Below, one piece after another: positions 42,022 through 51,476 of a stretch of 64,000 bases of DNA. Each line of letters starts with the position of its first letter. The first letter of the stretch is position 1. This stretch comes from Phycisphaerae bacterium (GTDB taxonomy: Bacteria; Chloroflexota; Anaerolineae; 4572-78; J111): contig JANQQF010000036.1 in NCBI GenBank assembly GCA_028285035.1, forward strand, positions 115,960-179,959, in the 5' to 3' direction. The position numbers and the translations under genes are program-made. A model generated the notes under the pieces. It saw only the letters and a list, made by a program, of their open reading frames with translations, had not been told where the DNA came from and made no database searches.

Positions 42022-43263
42022 TTACTCCGTCCGCAACGCCTCAATCGGGTCCAATTGGGTGGCCCGAATAGCGGGATAAATTCCAAAGATAAGACCGGCC
42101 AGCAAGCTGGAGCCAAGCGCCAGAGCCAAGGCGTCCGACTCGATGGCGACGGTGAAGGTGAAGGCGGGCACTTGGGCTAAAAGATAGGCGACACCATAGG
42201 CCAGACCCACGCCAATCAATCCACCAAGGAAGCACAGCACAAGTGACTCGATCAAAAATTGCAGTAAGATATCGCTGTCATGCGCTCCAATCGCTTTGCG
42301 GAGGCCGATTTCGCGAGTTCGCTCGGTGACCGAGACCAGCATAATGTTCATAATCCCGATCCCCCCGACCAGCAAACTAATCGCCCCAATGGCCCCTAAG
42401 AACAGGGTCAGGGTTTGCGAAATATCCGCCGCTGTTTCGAGCAGGCTGGCTTGGTTAAAAATATCAAAATCATTCTCTTCATCGGCCTGTAAGCTGTGAT
42501 GTAGGCGCAGAGTCATCTCAATTTCTCGCTCGGCACTTTCCAGCGAGTTGCCATCAATGGCCTTGATGTTTAGTCCCGAGATGGTGTAATCCCCTCGATA
42601 GCGGGGCGCGTTAAACAGGCGACCTTGAGCTAAGCCAATCGGGATGTAGGCTTGGGTATCGACCGAGTTCCGACCACCACCCACCTCTTCCATCACACCA
42701 ACCACCTGAAATGGTTGGGCATCAATGCGAATGCTCAAGCCCAACGGCTCTTCCTCGCCAAACAAATCAGCCGCCACATCGGCCCCTAGCACAACCACCT
42801 GGCTCTGGGCCGCCACCTCTTCCTCGCTCAAAAATCGGCCCGAAGCCATCTCCAAGCTTCGCACGAAGGCGTAATCGACGGTGACACCGTTCACCGTGTT
42901 TTGGGTGTTGGTGTCGCCATACACCAGCCGAGCGTTTGAGCCGTATTCCGGGGCGACCCAGCCGATGGAGGGGTGATAAATCGGGTTCATCAAGGCCACC
43001 GCGTCATTCATTGTCAACGTTCCCGCTGAGCCACCAGCCCCGCTTACCCCGCCAGAGCTACTGGCCCCAGGGGAAACCGTAAGCAAGTTGGTCCCTTGGC
43101 TCTCGATGCGTTGGGTGATGCTGACGGCGGCCCCCCGCCCGATGCCCATCGTGGTCAAGACAGCGGCCACCCCGATAATGATACCCAACATCGTTAGAAT
43201 GGCTCGTAATTTATGGGAGAGAATGCTCTCCAAAGCGACTTGTAAATACTTAAATAATCTCAT
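42022..43263 (-). CDS. MacB-type ABC transporter permease
   Basis: 413 residues. One N-terminal membrane helix, a large MacB_PCD periplasmic domain (about 50-270) and three C-terminal helices of the FtsX type, with the family landmark VSVTERTREIGLRKAIGA. The ATPase is encoded by a separate gene upstream with a 4-base overlap, so this is the split LolCDE/MacB-like arrangement. Likely exports a peptide, lipoprotein or small molecule with the adaptor downstream. The substrate is not visible. Confidence 0.93.
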   Translation of the reverse strand: MRLFKYLQVALESILSHKLRAILTMLGIIIGVAAVLTTMGIGRGAAVSITQRIESQGTNLLTVSPGASSSGGVSGAGGSAGTLTMNDAVALMNPIYHPSIGWVAPEYGSNARLVYGDTNTQNTVNGVTVDYAFVRSLEMASGRFLSEEEVAAQSQVVVLGADVAADLFGEEEPLGLSIRIDAQPFQVVGVMEEVGGGRNSVDTQAYIPIGLAQGRLFNAPRYRGDYTISGLNIKAIDGNSLESAEREIEMTLRLHHSLQADEENDFDIFNQASLLETAADISQTLTLFLGAIGAISLLVGGIGIMNIMLVSVTERTREIGLRKAIGAHDSDILLQFLIESLVLCFLGGLIGVGLAYGVAYLLAQVPAFTFTVAIESDALALALGSSLLAGLIFGIYPAIRATQLDPIEALRTE

Positions 43264-43985
43264 GATGACATTGCCTTTTCGGTGAGTTCATCTCGGATGA
43301 TCTCGCCATCAAATAGGGTAACAATCCGACGGGCTTGCTGGGCCACCTCCAAATCGTGGGTGACCATCACCACAGTCATCCCTTCTTGATTGAGTTGCTC
43401 AAAGATACCCATCACCTCACTGCTGGTTTTGCTATCGAGGGCCCCCGTCGGCTCATCCGCCAGCAACAAACTGGGCTGGTTGACCAAAGCTCGGGCAATG
43501 GCCACCCGCTGTTGCTGCCCCCCTGAAAGTTCATCGGGGCGGTGGCTGGAGCGATCGCCTAAACCAACTTGCTCAAGAGCGGACAGGGCCATTTGTTTTC
43601 GTTTACGGCCTGAGGTTCCGGCGTAAAACAAGGGAAGCTCAACTTGACGGCGGGCACTGATTCGAGGCAGGAGATTGAACTGCTGGAAGACAAAGCCGAT
43701 TTCTCGATTTCGTAAATCGGCCAAGGCTCCCTTGCTCATCTTACTCGCCTCAGTACCTCGAATTTTGTAGGTGCCTTCGGTCGGGCGGTCCAGCAGCCCG
43801 ATCATATTCATCAGGGTACTTTTGCCCGAGCCGCTTGTGCCCATAATGGCCACATATTCACCAGGCTGCACCGTCAAATCCACCCCGCGCAAGGCGTGGA
43901 CTTCGGTCTGGCCCATTTGATAAATTTTGCTCATCTGTTCAATTTCGATGAGTGACGCTTCGCTTATAGGTTTAGTTGTGTTCAT
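43260..43985 (-). CDS. MacB-type ABC transporter ATPase
   Basis: 241 residues. Walker [10 protein letters not shown] (49-57), Q-loop [11 protein letters not shown], signature LSGGQQQR, Walker [13 protein letters not shown] and the H-loop MVTHD are all intact. It hydrolyses ATP to power the FtsX-type permease and overlaps its start by 4 bases. First gene of the transporter operon (ATPase, permease, adaptor, PD40 protein). Upstream of it are text-like repeats but no clear promoter. Confidence 0.95.
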   Translation of the reverse strand: MNTTKPISEASLIEIEQMSKIYQMGQTEVHALRGVDLTVQPGEYVAIMGTSGSGKSTLMNMIGLLDRPTEGTYKIRGTEASKMSKGALADLRNREIGFVFQQFNLLPRISARRQVELPLFYAGTSGRKRKQMALSALEQVGLGDRSSHRPDELSGGQQQRVAIARALVNQPSLLLADEPTGALDSKTSSEVMGIFEQLNQEGMTVVMVTHDLEVAQQARRIVTLFDGEIIRDELTEKAMSS

Positions 43986-44047
43986 AGCGTTTTTAAGGTT
44001 TATAGAGTTTTATTTTTGGACAAGATTGAGATATTTTATCGTTATGT

Positions 44048-44087
44048 GTGATGCGTAACAAGAGTTTGTCCACGTATCACGCATCAC
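44048..44087. repeat. GTGATGCGT/ACGCATCAC inverted repeat
   Basis: Arms 44048-44056 and 44079-44087 in the 306-bp gap 43986-44291. They belong to the TACGTAG/GATGCGT text-like family. Nothing else is recognised in the gap. Confidence 0.55.
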
Positions 44088-44291
44088 GTATCACTTTTGT
44101 GTTAAATCCTTAGCAAACGTAAATAACACTAGCCAAACCGTATCAATCCTGTACATTAATTTTGAACTTCATTATAGCGATAGATTGTGCAGATGTTGTG
44201 CAGAATTAGGGCAATTGTTGATGAATACCGTAGGGGTGTCTTTTGTGGGCACCCAAAATCATCGCAGCGAGGGGAACAGGCAGGTGATGCT

Positions 44292-44531
44292 TCACTCACT
44301 CGGTACTGGCTCAATCACGGCCATCACCTTGGCCTCGTATTGACTGCAGTGGACTTTGATTTCTTTGGAGGATTTGGGCACTTGACATTCGCCCAAATTA
44401 ACCCAATTAACAGTTTCAACTGCGATCCAGTCACAGGTTAAGGTGGAGCTCAGGCCCAAGCCAAATGAACAACCGAAGCCGACTACAATGAGGACAAAGG
44501 CAACAGTAGTTTTTAGGCGGCTACCAGCCAA
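44292..44531 (-). CDS. Small hypothetical secreted protein
   Basis: 79 residues beginning at a TTG with no clear ribosome site; the true start may lie a few codons away. A hydrophobic segment at about 8-28 looks like a signal peptide, followed by a short domain with three Cys. Not recognised. The composition of the mature part is protein-like and no competing frame is better, but coding status is uncertain. Confidence 0.4.
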   Translation of the reverse strand: MAGSRLKTTVAFVLIVVGFGCSFGLGLSSTLTCDWIAVETVNWVNLGECQVPKSSKEIKVHCSQYEAKVMAVIEPVPSE

Positions 44532-44683
44532 TGAAGTAGCGTGTGGAATAAATGTTCCCAGGATTACCCTTACTGATGTTTGGTATTTTGTTTAGGGGAA
44601 ACCTGTCCCTCTGGACAGAGACCACAAGGTCTTGGTCATTGTATAATGGAACTAAACAAATTAACCAATGAAAGGAGCAAAAA

Positions 44684-45133
44684 ATGATTTTAGGTCTCTT
44701 TGAAACCCATATTAATGTGAGTGATTTGGAAGCAGCAATGGATTTTTATGAAAAGGTGCTTGGGTTGGAGTTCGCCCACAAAGTAGAAGCACGGCGGTGT
44801 GCATTTTATTGGATTGGGGGACGCGGCGAGGCCATGCTTGGCTTGTGGGAAAAGCCTGCGGCGCAAGTGGTGCGGCAACATTACGCCTTTCGTTCAACCA
44901 TTGAGGCGATCCGGCATCATTCGGTTGCCTATCTCAAAGAGAGGCAACTCACCCCTCGCAATTTTCTCGATGATGGGATCGAGCGCCCAATGATCTTTGG
45001 CTGGATGCCTGCCATTGCCATCTATTTTCGAGACCCGGATGGACACTCGCTGGAGTTTATTGCGATGCTACCGGATGAGCCAAGGCCAGAGGTGGGAGTT
45101 GTGACTTGGGAGGATTGGCAGGCGCTTGATTAA
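44684..45133 (+). CDS. VOC-family (glyoxalase/dioxygenase-like) protein
   Basis: 149 residues with two beta-alpha-beta-beta-beta units of the vicinal oxygen chelate fold: THINVSDLEAAMDFYEKVLG at the start and YFRDPDGHSLEFIAM at the end. Possible metal ligands are His10 and Glu in the last strand. Related proteins include fosfomycin-type resistance enzymes and dioxygenases; the substrate is unknown. Strong ribosome site AAAGGAG. A stem CTGTCC/GGACAG (44603-44618) lies in the upstream region. Single gene. Confidence 0.88.
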   Translation: MILGLFETHINVSDLEAAMDFYEKVLGLEFAHKVEARRCAFYWIGGRGEAMLGLWEKPAAQVVRQHYAFRSTIEAIRHHSVAYLKERQLTPRNFLDDGIERPMIFGWMPAIAIYFRDPDGHSLEFIAMLPDEPRPEVGVVTWEDWQALD

Positions 45134-45172
45134 ATTGTGAATGGTGAATTGTGGATGGTGAACTGTGAAATA
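45133..45172. repeat. Text-like GTGAATTGTGGATGGTGAA repeat
   Basis: Directly after the VOC gene stop; same family as 27934-27990 and 31630-31680. Confidence 0.6.
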
Positions 45173-45241
45173 AAAAAGAACGCTTTTAAGCCGGGTTTTT
45201 CAGCCTAGTCTGGCTTCATAAAGCAATGCTATCAAAAATCA

Positions 45242-46060
45242 TCACAGCTTAATCAAATTCGCTTCCATCCAGCTGATAGCATAGTCGCTCAAATGAACTG
45301 CCTCAAAAAGATAACTCCTCGCCTCACCAATCTTCCCCGCTCTTATATCATATTGTTCAATATACTCGGCCATCAAGTCGGTGAAATAATCGCCTTCGTA
45401 TCCATCAATAATCCCGTCTGAGGTGTCAAACTCTTCAATTTCAACCCATTCGACACCATCGGCTGTCTTGACGGGCATTTGATAGGTCACAATGCGTTTG
45501 TTGGGAACATCGGATTGATCTTCAGCATAGTGTAACAGGTTAGTGGTATTAAGTGGGGCACCAATGTTGAGGATTTTACCCTGGGAGGCAACGAGTTTGG
45601 CCAAGGGAGAATTGGCACCATAACCGTATTTCAAGGGATGATCAGCCATCAGGGAGGCAGCCATCTTACCGATGGCTGCATAAGAGCCGTCGGGGTGAGT
45701 ACTGCGCACGGCTCCTGGCCACTTACGTACAATCTCGGCGACAACACTCCATTCGACCACAGTACGGGAGGTAATGGGGTCAAAGCCGGGGCACTCCTTC
45801 AGATAAGCGACCTTTTTTTCTTCCGACCAACCATCCATCGTATATGGCCCATCCTCCCAGCCCACATACATCATCAGTGTGCCGTCAGGGCCAAGTAGCT
45901 CAAGAAGGGCCATCATCAGAATGTCCGGGCCACCGACCAGCCAGCCAATACTTTTCACGGAAACGTGCAACATCAGGCAATCGCTGGGGGCAACACCGAG
46001 GGCTGTGAGGTCTTTCTTCAAAATAGATTTTGTGATGATGGGTGGGGAGTTGTCAGACAT
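45242..46060 (-). CDS. AAC(3)-family N-acetyltransferase
   Basis: 272 residues from ATG 46060 (GGTGGA just upstream; the ATG at 46072 directly follows the ridA-like stop and is an alternative). The antibiotic NAT fold is clear: LMLHVSVKSIGWLVGGPDIL, STHPDGSYAAIG with the His-Pro of the active site, and NSPLAKLVASQGKILNIGAP. Enzymes of this family acetylate the 3-amino group of aminoglycosides with acetyl-CoA; chromosomal members such as this, distant from clinical ones, may have other amine substrates. It forms a unit with the RidA-like gene. Resistance should not be assumed from sequence. Confidence 0.88.
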   Translation of the reverse strand: MSDNSPPIITKSILKKDLTALGVAPSDCLMLHVSVKSIGWLVGGPDILMMALLELLGPDGTLMMYVGWEDGPYTMDGWSEEKKVAYLKECPGFDPITSRTVVEWSVVAEIVRKWPGAVRSTHPDGSYAAIGKMAASLMADHPLKYGYGANSPLAKLVASQGKILNIGAPLNTTNLLHYAEDQSDVPNKRIVTYQMPVKTADGVEWVEIEEFDTSDGIIDGYEGDYFTDLMAEYIEQYDIRAGKIGEARSYLFEAVHLSDYAISWMEANLIKL

Positions 46061-46072
46061 TCTATCCACCAT

Positions 46073-46471
46073 CTACGCGATTGCGGCTGTCGCTTCAATC
46101 TCAATGATCAGATCGGGCAACGCCAGGGTTTGAATGCCAATCAAAGTGCTGGCGGGTGAGTTGGTTGTCGGAATGAACTCGTCGCGGATATCGAGCAGGG
46201 TTTGCCGATACTCTCCTTTATAATCAACGATGTAGTAGGTTAATTTGATGATATCGGCATAACTGGCCCCCACTGCCTCTAGGGCTAGCCCAATGTTAAC
46301 AAAGACCTGCCGAGTCTGAGCGGCGAAATCACCCTGACCTACCAGTTCACCGGCAGCATTGAGCGAAATTTGTCCCGAGAGGACAATCAACTTGCCACCT
46401 TCAATGGTGACGACATGGCTGTAGCCAGCCGGTTTGCTAAGGGTTGAAGGAGAAATGAATTCTTTTTGCAT
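46073..46471 (-). CDS. RidA/YjgF-family protein
   Basis: 132 residues from the ATG at 46471, which has AAAGGA 7 bp upstream; the longer frame from 46528 has no ribosome site. RidA-like features: VVTIEGGKLIVLSGQISLNA, NIGLALEAVGASYADIIKLT, TLIGIQTLALPDLIIEIEAT. The family hydrolyses reactive enamines/imines; the catalytic Arg of true RidA near the end is not present here in the usual place (the motif reads STLIGIQ where RidA has the Arg), so it may be a divergent Rid member. Co-transcribed with the acetyltransferase. Confidence 0.88.
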   Translation of the reverse strand: MQKEFISPSTLSKPAGYSHVVTIEGGKLIVLSGQISLNAAGELVGQGDFAAQTRQVFVNIGLALEAVGASYADIIKLTYYIVDYKGEYRQTLLDIRDEFIPTTNSPASTLIGIQTLALPDLIIEIEATAAIA

Positions 46472-46554
46472 CATAGGGTCCTTTCTATGTCTATTGAGGA
46501 TGGGGAACACTGTATCGTATCGCCCCAATTAAGTCAATTGATCAGAGGGAAATA

Positions 46555-47406
46555 TCACGTCCCCCGCACCGTTTCATAATAAACCGCGCCCAAGATAATG
46601 ACCCCGCCGATGAGGGTCCGGGTGGTGGGGATTTCGCCCAGAAGCAGGATGGCGTAGATGATGCTGTAAAAGACCTGAATGACGCTGATGACGCTGATTG
46701 TTTTGGTTTTGAGATGGGTCAAACTGTTAATAAAGAGGGTGTGGCCGATGGCAGTGATAATAATACCAAATACCAAAAGATTCACCGAGAAGAGGCCGAC
46801 CCAATCAGCTTCAAAAAGCACAAAGTAGGGGGCCAGTACCACAGCCGTAACGATCAATTGATACCACATCACCACGCTACTGGGATAGGCCCTCACATAT
46901 TTTCGATTGAACATATTGCGGATTGAATAGAAGAGGGCCGACACAACACCCCAAAATACGCCCTGAGTAATGTTGTTTGAGACTTCCAAGGTCGGCACCA
47001 GCACAATAACCCCAATCAACACGATCACTCCCAGGATAAGATCAGTGGGTTGAAATCGCTCTTTGAATAGCCACGGCTCTAGCAAGATCGTAATGATGGG
47101 ATGGGTGTGCAGGGCAATCATTGCCACGGCCACCGTCGAGATCTGGATGGCGTGAAACATCATCACCCAATGAATGGCGAGAATGACCCCAACCAGGATG
47201 ATCGCCCCAGTGTCACGACCATTCCTCAGGGCTAACGACTGTCGTTGGATACCGATAAAAACCAATAAGCCCAGGGCCGCGAACATCGAACGGCCAAAGA
47301 TAATGCCCATGGGTGACAAGGCCACGAGCTTACCAAACAGCGCCGATGCACCTAGAAACAGAAGCGAGACGTTCAGTTCAATGAGACTTCTAGTGCGAGG
47401 CGTCAA
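46555..47406 (-). CDS. DMT-superfamily EamA transporter
   Basis: 283 residues with ten predicted membrane helices in two EamA halves of five. It exports or imports small metabolites, possibly amino acids or drugs; the substrate is unknown. It lies 27 bp downstream of a VOC-family gene on the same strand, so the two are probably an operon. A second EamA gene lies at 56192 and is not close in sequence. Confidence 0.9.
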   Translation of the reverse strand: MTPRTRSLIELNVSLLFLGASALFGKLVALSPMGIIFGRSMFAALGLLVFIGIQRQSLALRNGRDTGAIILVGVILAIHWVMMFHAIQISTVAVAMIALHTHPIITILLEPWLFKERFQPTDLILGVIVLIGVIVLVPTLEVSNNITQGVFWGVVSALFYSIRNMFNRKYVRAYPSSVVMWYQLIVTAVVLAPYFVLFEADWVGLFSVNLLVFGIIITAIGHTLFINSLTHLKTKTISVISVIQVFYSIIYAILLLGEIPTTRTLIGGVIILGAVYYETVRGT

Positions 47407-47433
47407 GAGCGTGGGTCGATTTCGAGTAGATGT

Positions 47434-47784
47434 TTATTCGGCATCACGTTGCGTCAGCTCGATTTGATGCCCATCGGGATCGCGTAAGTAGGTTGAGCGG
47501 CCCCAGTAGTAGTCCTGCGGCGGTACCTCAAGGGTCAGGCCTTGCTCAACCAAGGCTTGGCTGGTTGCATCCACATCATCAACGGCAAAGGCGGTATGAT
47601 TTTCGGGGGGTAATTCCCCCTCGGCCGGAGTGTAGGTCCGGTGGATAAATATCTTGGTCTGGCCCATCATAAAAATCGCCATATCGTCCGATTGAGCGAC
47701 TGGGTCACTGCCGAGCAAACGGCGATAAAAGACAGCCATTGCTTCAACATTTTCTGTAAAGAAGGCTAATTCAACCAGTTCCAT
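47434..47784 (-). CDS. VOC-family glyoxalase-like protein
   Basis: 116 residues, a single vicinal-oxygen-chelate unit: ELAFFTENVEAMAVFYRRLLG, FAVDDVDATSQALVEQG and YLRDPDGHQIELTQRD. Members include glyoxalases, resistance proteins and antibiotic-binding proteins. It precedes an EamA transporter by 27 bp, a pairing that suggests detoxification and export of one compound. GGAAAG-type ribosome site upstream. Confidence 0.88.
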   Translation of the reverse strand: MELVELAFFTENVEAMAVFYRRLLGSDPVAQSDDMAIFMMGQTKIFIHRTYTPAEGELPPENHTAFAVDDVDATSQALVEQGLTLEVPPQDYYWGRSTYLRDPDGHQIELTQRDAE

Positions 47785-47983
47785 TGCACTCTTCCTTTCA
47801 ACATAGTAGATGGTGATTATAAGACATTCTGTATAGCTGTCTAGCTTGTAGTATCACGATTTTCAGGCCATAAATTCCAGCCAAATTTCCAACTTAACGC
47901 CAAATTCGCTACAATCAAATAGAGCATTTTTAGGTGTCACGCTACGCATCACCCACTACTCATCATCAAAAAAGGAAAATTCT

Positions 47984-49000
47984 ATGACTCCGAAAAAAAC
48001 AACAATTCAGGCCACTATGATTGGCTGTGGTGGTATGGCCCAGGGCCACTTTAGACGAATTCTAAATAACTTTCCCAACACCCACTTTCCGGTTGTCAGC
48101 GAACCATCAATTCCACAATATGAGACAACGGTTGCCCTGTTTGAAGAGTTAGGTCGGCCAGCTCCCAAAAATGAGCCTGATTTAGAGAAGCTTCTGGCTG
48201 AACATAGCGCGAAGCTAGATGCAGCATTTATCATCACCCCTCACAAATTTCATCATAACCAAGCCAAGGCCTGTCTGGAAGCGGGTCTGGATGTGTTGAT
48301 GGAAAAGCCGATGGTGATCACGGCAGAAGAGGCCACCAGTTTGATTGAAACACGGGACACCACTGGTCGATTGTTGGTCGTGGCCTTTCAAGGCAGCCTC
48401 TCGCCGCAAGTGCGGATGGCGGACAAGCTGCTGCGGAATGACATTCTTGGCACCGTTCGCAACATCGACGCCCAAGTTTGGCAGGATTGGGACACCAGTC
48501 AGGCCAACACCTGGCGACAGGTGCCGGAGATGTCAGGCGGCGGTTTTATGTTTGATACCGGCGCGCATATGCTCAACACCGTCAGTGATTTAGCGGCGGA
48601 ACCTTTTATTGAGGTCGCAGCCTTCTTCGATAATCTGGGACGCCCCGTTGATATCCTCGGCGTGGTGATTGCCCGCCTCCAATCAGGCACCTTGGTCACT
48701 TTCAATGCTTGTGGCGATGCCTTCACTTCCTGCAACTCTGAAATCAAATTGGTTGGCACCAAAGCGATGCTTCGTACGGGTATCTGGGGTGAATGTCTTG
48801 ACATCCGATATCACGGCGATGATGACTGGCAAGCTGTCCCTGTGCCGCCCAGCTTGGGGGTTTGGGAGCAATTTTTGGCGGTACGTCTCGGCCTGATTAC
48901 CAACCCATCGCCCCCCGAGGTAGGCTTACGTATGGCTGCGCTGTGGGATGCGATTCGCGAGTCAGCCAGTCGTGGCGGGCAGCCGGTTCATATTGATTAA
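47984..49000 (+). CDS. Gfo/Idh/MocA-family oxidoreductase
   Basis: 338 residues. An N-terminal Rossmann fold begins IGCGGMAQGHFRR and has the EKPMVIT motif that lines the active site; the C-terminal half carries the usual beta-sheet dimer face with GAHMLNTVSD. NAD(P)-dependent oxidation or reduction of a sugar or inositol derivative is expected. Single gene, ribosome site AAAGGA, convergent with purH-type gene 20 bp away with no terminator. Confidence 0.92.
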   Translation: MTPKKTTIQATMIGCGGMAQGHFRRILNNFPNTHFPVVSEPSIPQYETTVALFEELGRPAPKNEPDLEKLLAEHSAKLDAAFIITPHKFHHNQAKACLEAGLDVLMEKPMVITAEEATSLIETRDTTGRLLVVAFQGSLSPQVRMADKLLRNDILGTVRNIDAQVWQDWDTSQANTWRQVPEMSGGGFMFDTGAHMLNTVSDLAAEPFIEVAAFFDNLGRPVDILGVVIARLQSGTLVTFNACGDAFTSCNSEIKLVGTKAMLRTGIWGECLDIRYHGDDDWQAVPVPPSLGVWEQFLAVRLGLITNPSPPEVGLRMAALWDAIRESASRGGQPVHID

Positions 49001-49020
49001 AAAATTTGGATAAAACAAAC

Positions 49021-50187
49021 TTAATGCAGGAAACAGCGGAAGCCCGTATGGATCATTGTCATCCCGTACTGCTCGGCGGCGGCGGTGACCCCTTCATCGC
49101 GCAAGGAGTTGCCGGTTTGAGCCACATATTGCACATGAGTGCGGCTGGCTCGGTCGATATTATCACGGAAAGGGATAAAGGCATCGGAAGACAGGCAGAT
49201 CCCCTCAAACTGGTTGAGCCAATCCGCCCGGGCAAAAGTACCCAGAGGTTCGGGCTGATCCGTCAAGCCGGTGAGCATCGCCTCACCCTCAGCCTGTGAG
49301 AGCTGATCCCACAACAAATATTGATCGACCACATTGGCCCGCTCGGGGCGACCCAACTCCTCCTTGAAGGGCAGCCCAAGCACCTGCGGATGTTGCTGCA
49401 AGAACCACTTTTCGGCTTTATCACAGGCCAGACGGGTGCAATGGATGCGCGACTGTTGCCCTGCCCCCATGCCAATCACCTGCCCATCATATGCCACGCA
49501 CACCGAGTTGGATTGGGTATACTTCAAGGCAATCGTCGCCACGATCAGCGTTTCAACAATGTCTTCAGGCACACTGGTCTGAGAGGTCACGATATTCTTA
49601 AAATGATCGGCAGTGACCTGCACATCGTTGCGTTCCTGTTGCAGGGTTAGACCAAAGACCTCGCGCTGCTCCACAGCGGGGGGGGTGTAATCGGGATCCA
49701 TTTTCAGAATGAGAAAGTTCCCCTTCTTTTTCGAGCGCAAAATTTCTAAGGCTTCTGGCTCATAATCAGGAGCGATAATGAGGTCACATACCTCTTGCTT
49801 GAGCATCTGAGCCAATGACACATCCACGATATCACTGACCGCCGCCACATCCCCATACGAGCTCATTCGATCGCCACCCCGCGCTCGGGCATAAGCCAAA
49901 GCCACCGGCGAATAGTCAGTATCTGGTAACATCTGGGATTGGCGAAAGGCATCGGTCAGCGGGCGAGCGATGGCCGCACCCGCCGGGCTGGTGTGTTTGA
50001 ATGAGGCCGCGCCTGGCTTATTTATGGCTATACGCAGTTCTTGCGCCAGTTGCCACGCCCCTAGCGCATCCAGCAAATTGATATACCCCGGTTGCCCATT
50101 GAGCACTTGCAATGGGCTTGGATCAGGTAACTGTAACTGGGCTTGTCCTTGGTGGGGATTACAGCCATATTTTAAGTTGATTTGCAT
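49021..50187 (-). CDS. Stand-alone AICAR transformylase (PurH C-terminal domain type)
   Basis: 388 residues matching the formyltransferase half of PurH: LKYGCNPHQGQAQL at the start, ASFKHTSPAGAAIA, and GAGQQSRIHCTRLA near residue 250. It transfers a formyl group from 10-formyl-tetrahydrofolate to AICAR in purine synthesis. The N-terminal IMP cyclohydrolase (MGS-like) domain is missing. The gene upstream on the same strand encodes a PurO-like IMP cyclohydrolase, so together they perform the last two steps as separate enzymes. The catalytic Lys-His pair (SFKHTSPAGAA) is kept. Confidence 0.9.
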   Translation of the reverse strand: MQINLKYGCNPHQGQAQLQLPDPSPLQVLNGQPGYINLLDALGAWQLAQELRIAINKPGAASFKHTSPAGAAIARPLTDAFRQSQMLPDTDYSPVALAYARARGGDRMSSYGDVAAVSDIVDVSLAQMLKQEVCDLIIAPDYEPEALEILRSKKKGNFLILKMDPDYTPPAVEQREVFGLTLQQERNDVQVTADHFKNIVTSQTSVPEDIVETLIVATIALKYTQSNSVCVAYDGQVIGMGAGQQSRIHCTRLACDKAEKWFLQQHPQVLGLPFKEELGRPERANVVDQYLLWDQLSQAEGEAMLTGLTDQPEPLGTFARADWLNQFEGICLSSDAFIPFRDNIDRASRTHVQYVAQTGNSLRDEGVTAAAEQYGMTMIHTGFRCFLH

Positions 50188-50234
50188 AGTTTTTACTCCA
50201 AGAATGATAAGTCTGTATAAAAATTGGTTAGATG

Positions 50235-50290
50235 GATTGCGTATTGCAAATGGGGACGTAGTGCGTATTGCGTAGTACGTAGTGTGTGAT
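50235..50290. repeat. Text-like GTAGTGCGTATTGCGTAGTACG repeat units
   Basis: Degenerate tandem units between the two purine genes, same family as 31730, 44048 and 51192. Confidence 0.55.
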
Positions 50291-50351
50291 CAATGTATTG
50301 ATGAAAGTTCAGTTGGAAACTAATTACTGCTTACCCTTTAATAATTACAAT

Positions 50352-51122
50352 CTACCCCACATCCCCAAACCGATTGCGCACCAAAATCTGGGCCTCGCCC
50401 GCCGCTGGGATGACCTTCACTGCCAGTGAAATCCGATTGTCGGCATTAAGCGCATTCCAATAGGCATCAAGCACGGCTTCAGGGGTCCCCTGACAGGGCA
50501 ACACGAGCGGATCGCCGGAGAAGCTGAGTAAGGGATTGCCATCGCCTTGGTAGGTGGTAAGGCCGTAGCCGAGACCAGGGGGAGGTGGGGCGGGACGGAA
50601 AGTAAACCGGTCGGTCAGGTCGGGATTGGCGGGATTGGCCTTGAGGATGCTCATCGCGATTGGACCAGTTACGTCAGTGGGGGTGCGTGTCTCAGCAGGG
50701 CTGAGTGTCTCAGCAGAGCTGAGCATCGCGCTGATGCGGGGGGTATAGTTGGGTGCATCCGGCTCACGCTCTCGTTGGGCCAGCGCCTCATCGAAGGTAC
50801 CGCCTGCGGTCAGGGTTTCATACAGTGTCCGGGTTTGATCCCCATTGCTCACCAAATATCGCCCCGGCATATCTAACATTGCCTCATAAATAATTAGGCT
50901 GGGATCTTCGACCAAGGCAGGATCAACCGGCTCTGTGCGAAGAGTTGTCCCTTTGATGACAAAACGGCGGTTCTGGCTATTCCGACTCCGGCCCATAATC
51001 CAATAGATCAACAGCCAGTCGTCATTTTCCGTAGACCGTCCCACTACCAGCCCACGCCCTGGATAACTATTTTGGCGCAGGTGTTGTTCAAAATTTGTAT
51101 TTGCAACTTCAGTGATTGACAT
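50352..51122 (-). CDS. PurO-type IMP cyclohydrolase
   Basis: 256 residues from ATG 51122, behind AAGGAA (7 bp); an upstream GTG at 51140 lacks a ribosome site. The sequence matches archaeal PurO and its bacterial relatives: YPGRGLVVGRS, YWIMGRSRNSQNRRF and GDQTRTLYE. It closes FAICAR to IMP. It shares strand with the AICAR transformylase gene 165 bp downstream. PurO in Bacteria is uncommon outside some Chloroflexota and Firmicutes-like groups. The identification is solid for the family; in-cell role is inferred from the neighbour. Confidence 0.85.
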   Translation of the reverse strand: MSITEVANTNFEQHLRQNSYPGRGLVVGRSTENDDWLLIYWIMGRSRNSQNRRFVIKGTTLRTEPVDPALVEDPSLIIYEAMLDMPGRYLVSNGDQTRTLYETLTAGGTFDEALAQREREPDAPNYTPRISAMLSSAETLSPAETRTPTDVTGPIAMSILKANPANPDLTDRFTFRPAPPPPGLGYGLTTYQGDGNPLLSFSGDPLVLPCQGTPEAVLDAYWNALNADNRISLAVKVIPAAGEAQILVRNRFGDVG

Positions 51123-51191
51123 TGATGTGTTCCTTGGCACATTAAAGATTTATTGAGCATCAGAGGCTACAGTGTTGGGGGTAATCCGTAT

Positions 51192-51249
51192 TACGTAGTG
51201 CGCAGTGCGTAGTCTGACCCTAATTTACATTCTACGCACTACGCACTAC
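51192..51249. repeat. AGTGCGTAG/CTACGCACT inverted repeat
   Basis: Arms 51204-51212 and 51232-51240, each within tandem TACGTAGTGCG-type units. It takes up part of the 354-bp gap 51123-51476; the rest shows no feature. Confidence 0.65.
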
Positions 51250-51476
51250 TTCAAATGTTTCTTCTCAAACAAGCCAAAATCAGGCAAAATACTTATTGCC
51301 CCAGCCCTCTCATCTCCCAACAAAAAAGACACCGGCCAAAAAATTGTACGGTGCCCAGGCGAGCGACAAAATTTCTTCTCTCAAACTCCCCTGTGGTCGT
51401 TCCACGTTTCTCGCCAGTTGTTTGAGATGATTTTTATTTTCAGGCCAAGTATAGTGTAGTTGGAGGGGGTGTCAAA

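Noticed and set aside
40272..42116. Adaptor protein starting at 42116
   Set aside because: The extra 76 residues are translated from intergenic palindromic repeats (VPTLCVGT) and lack a ribosome site; the ATG at 41888 has one.
45242..46060. Aminoglycoside resistance gene
   Set aside because: The AAC(3) fold is clear, but distant chromosomal members often act on other amines, so resistance is not claimed.
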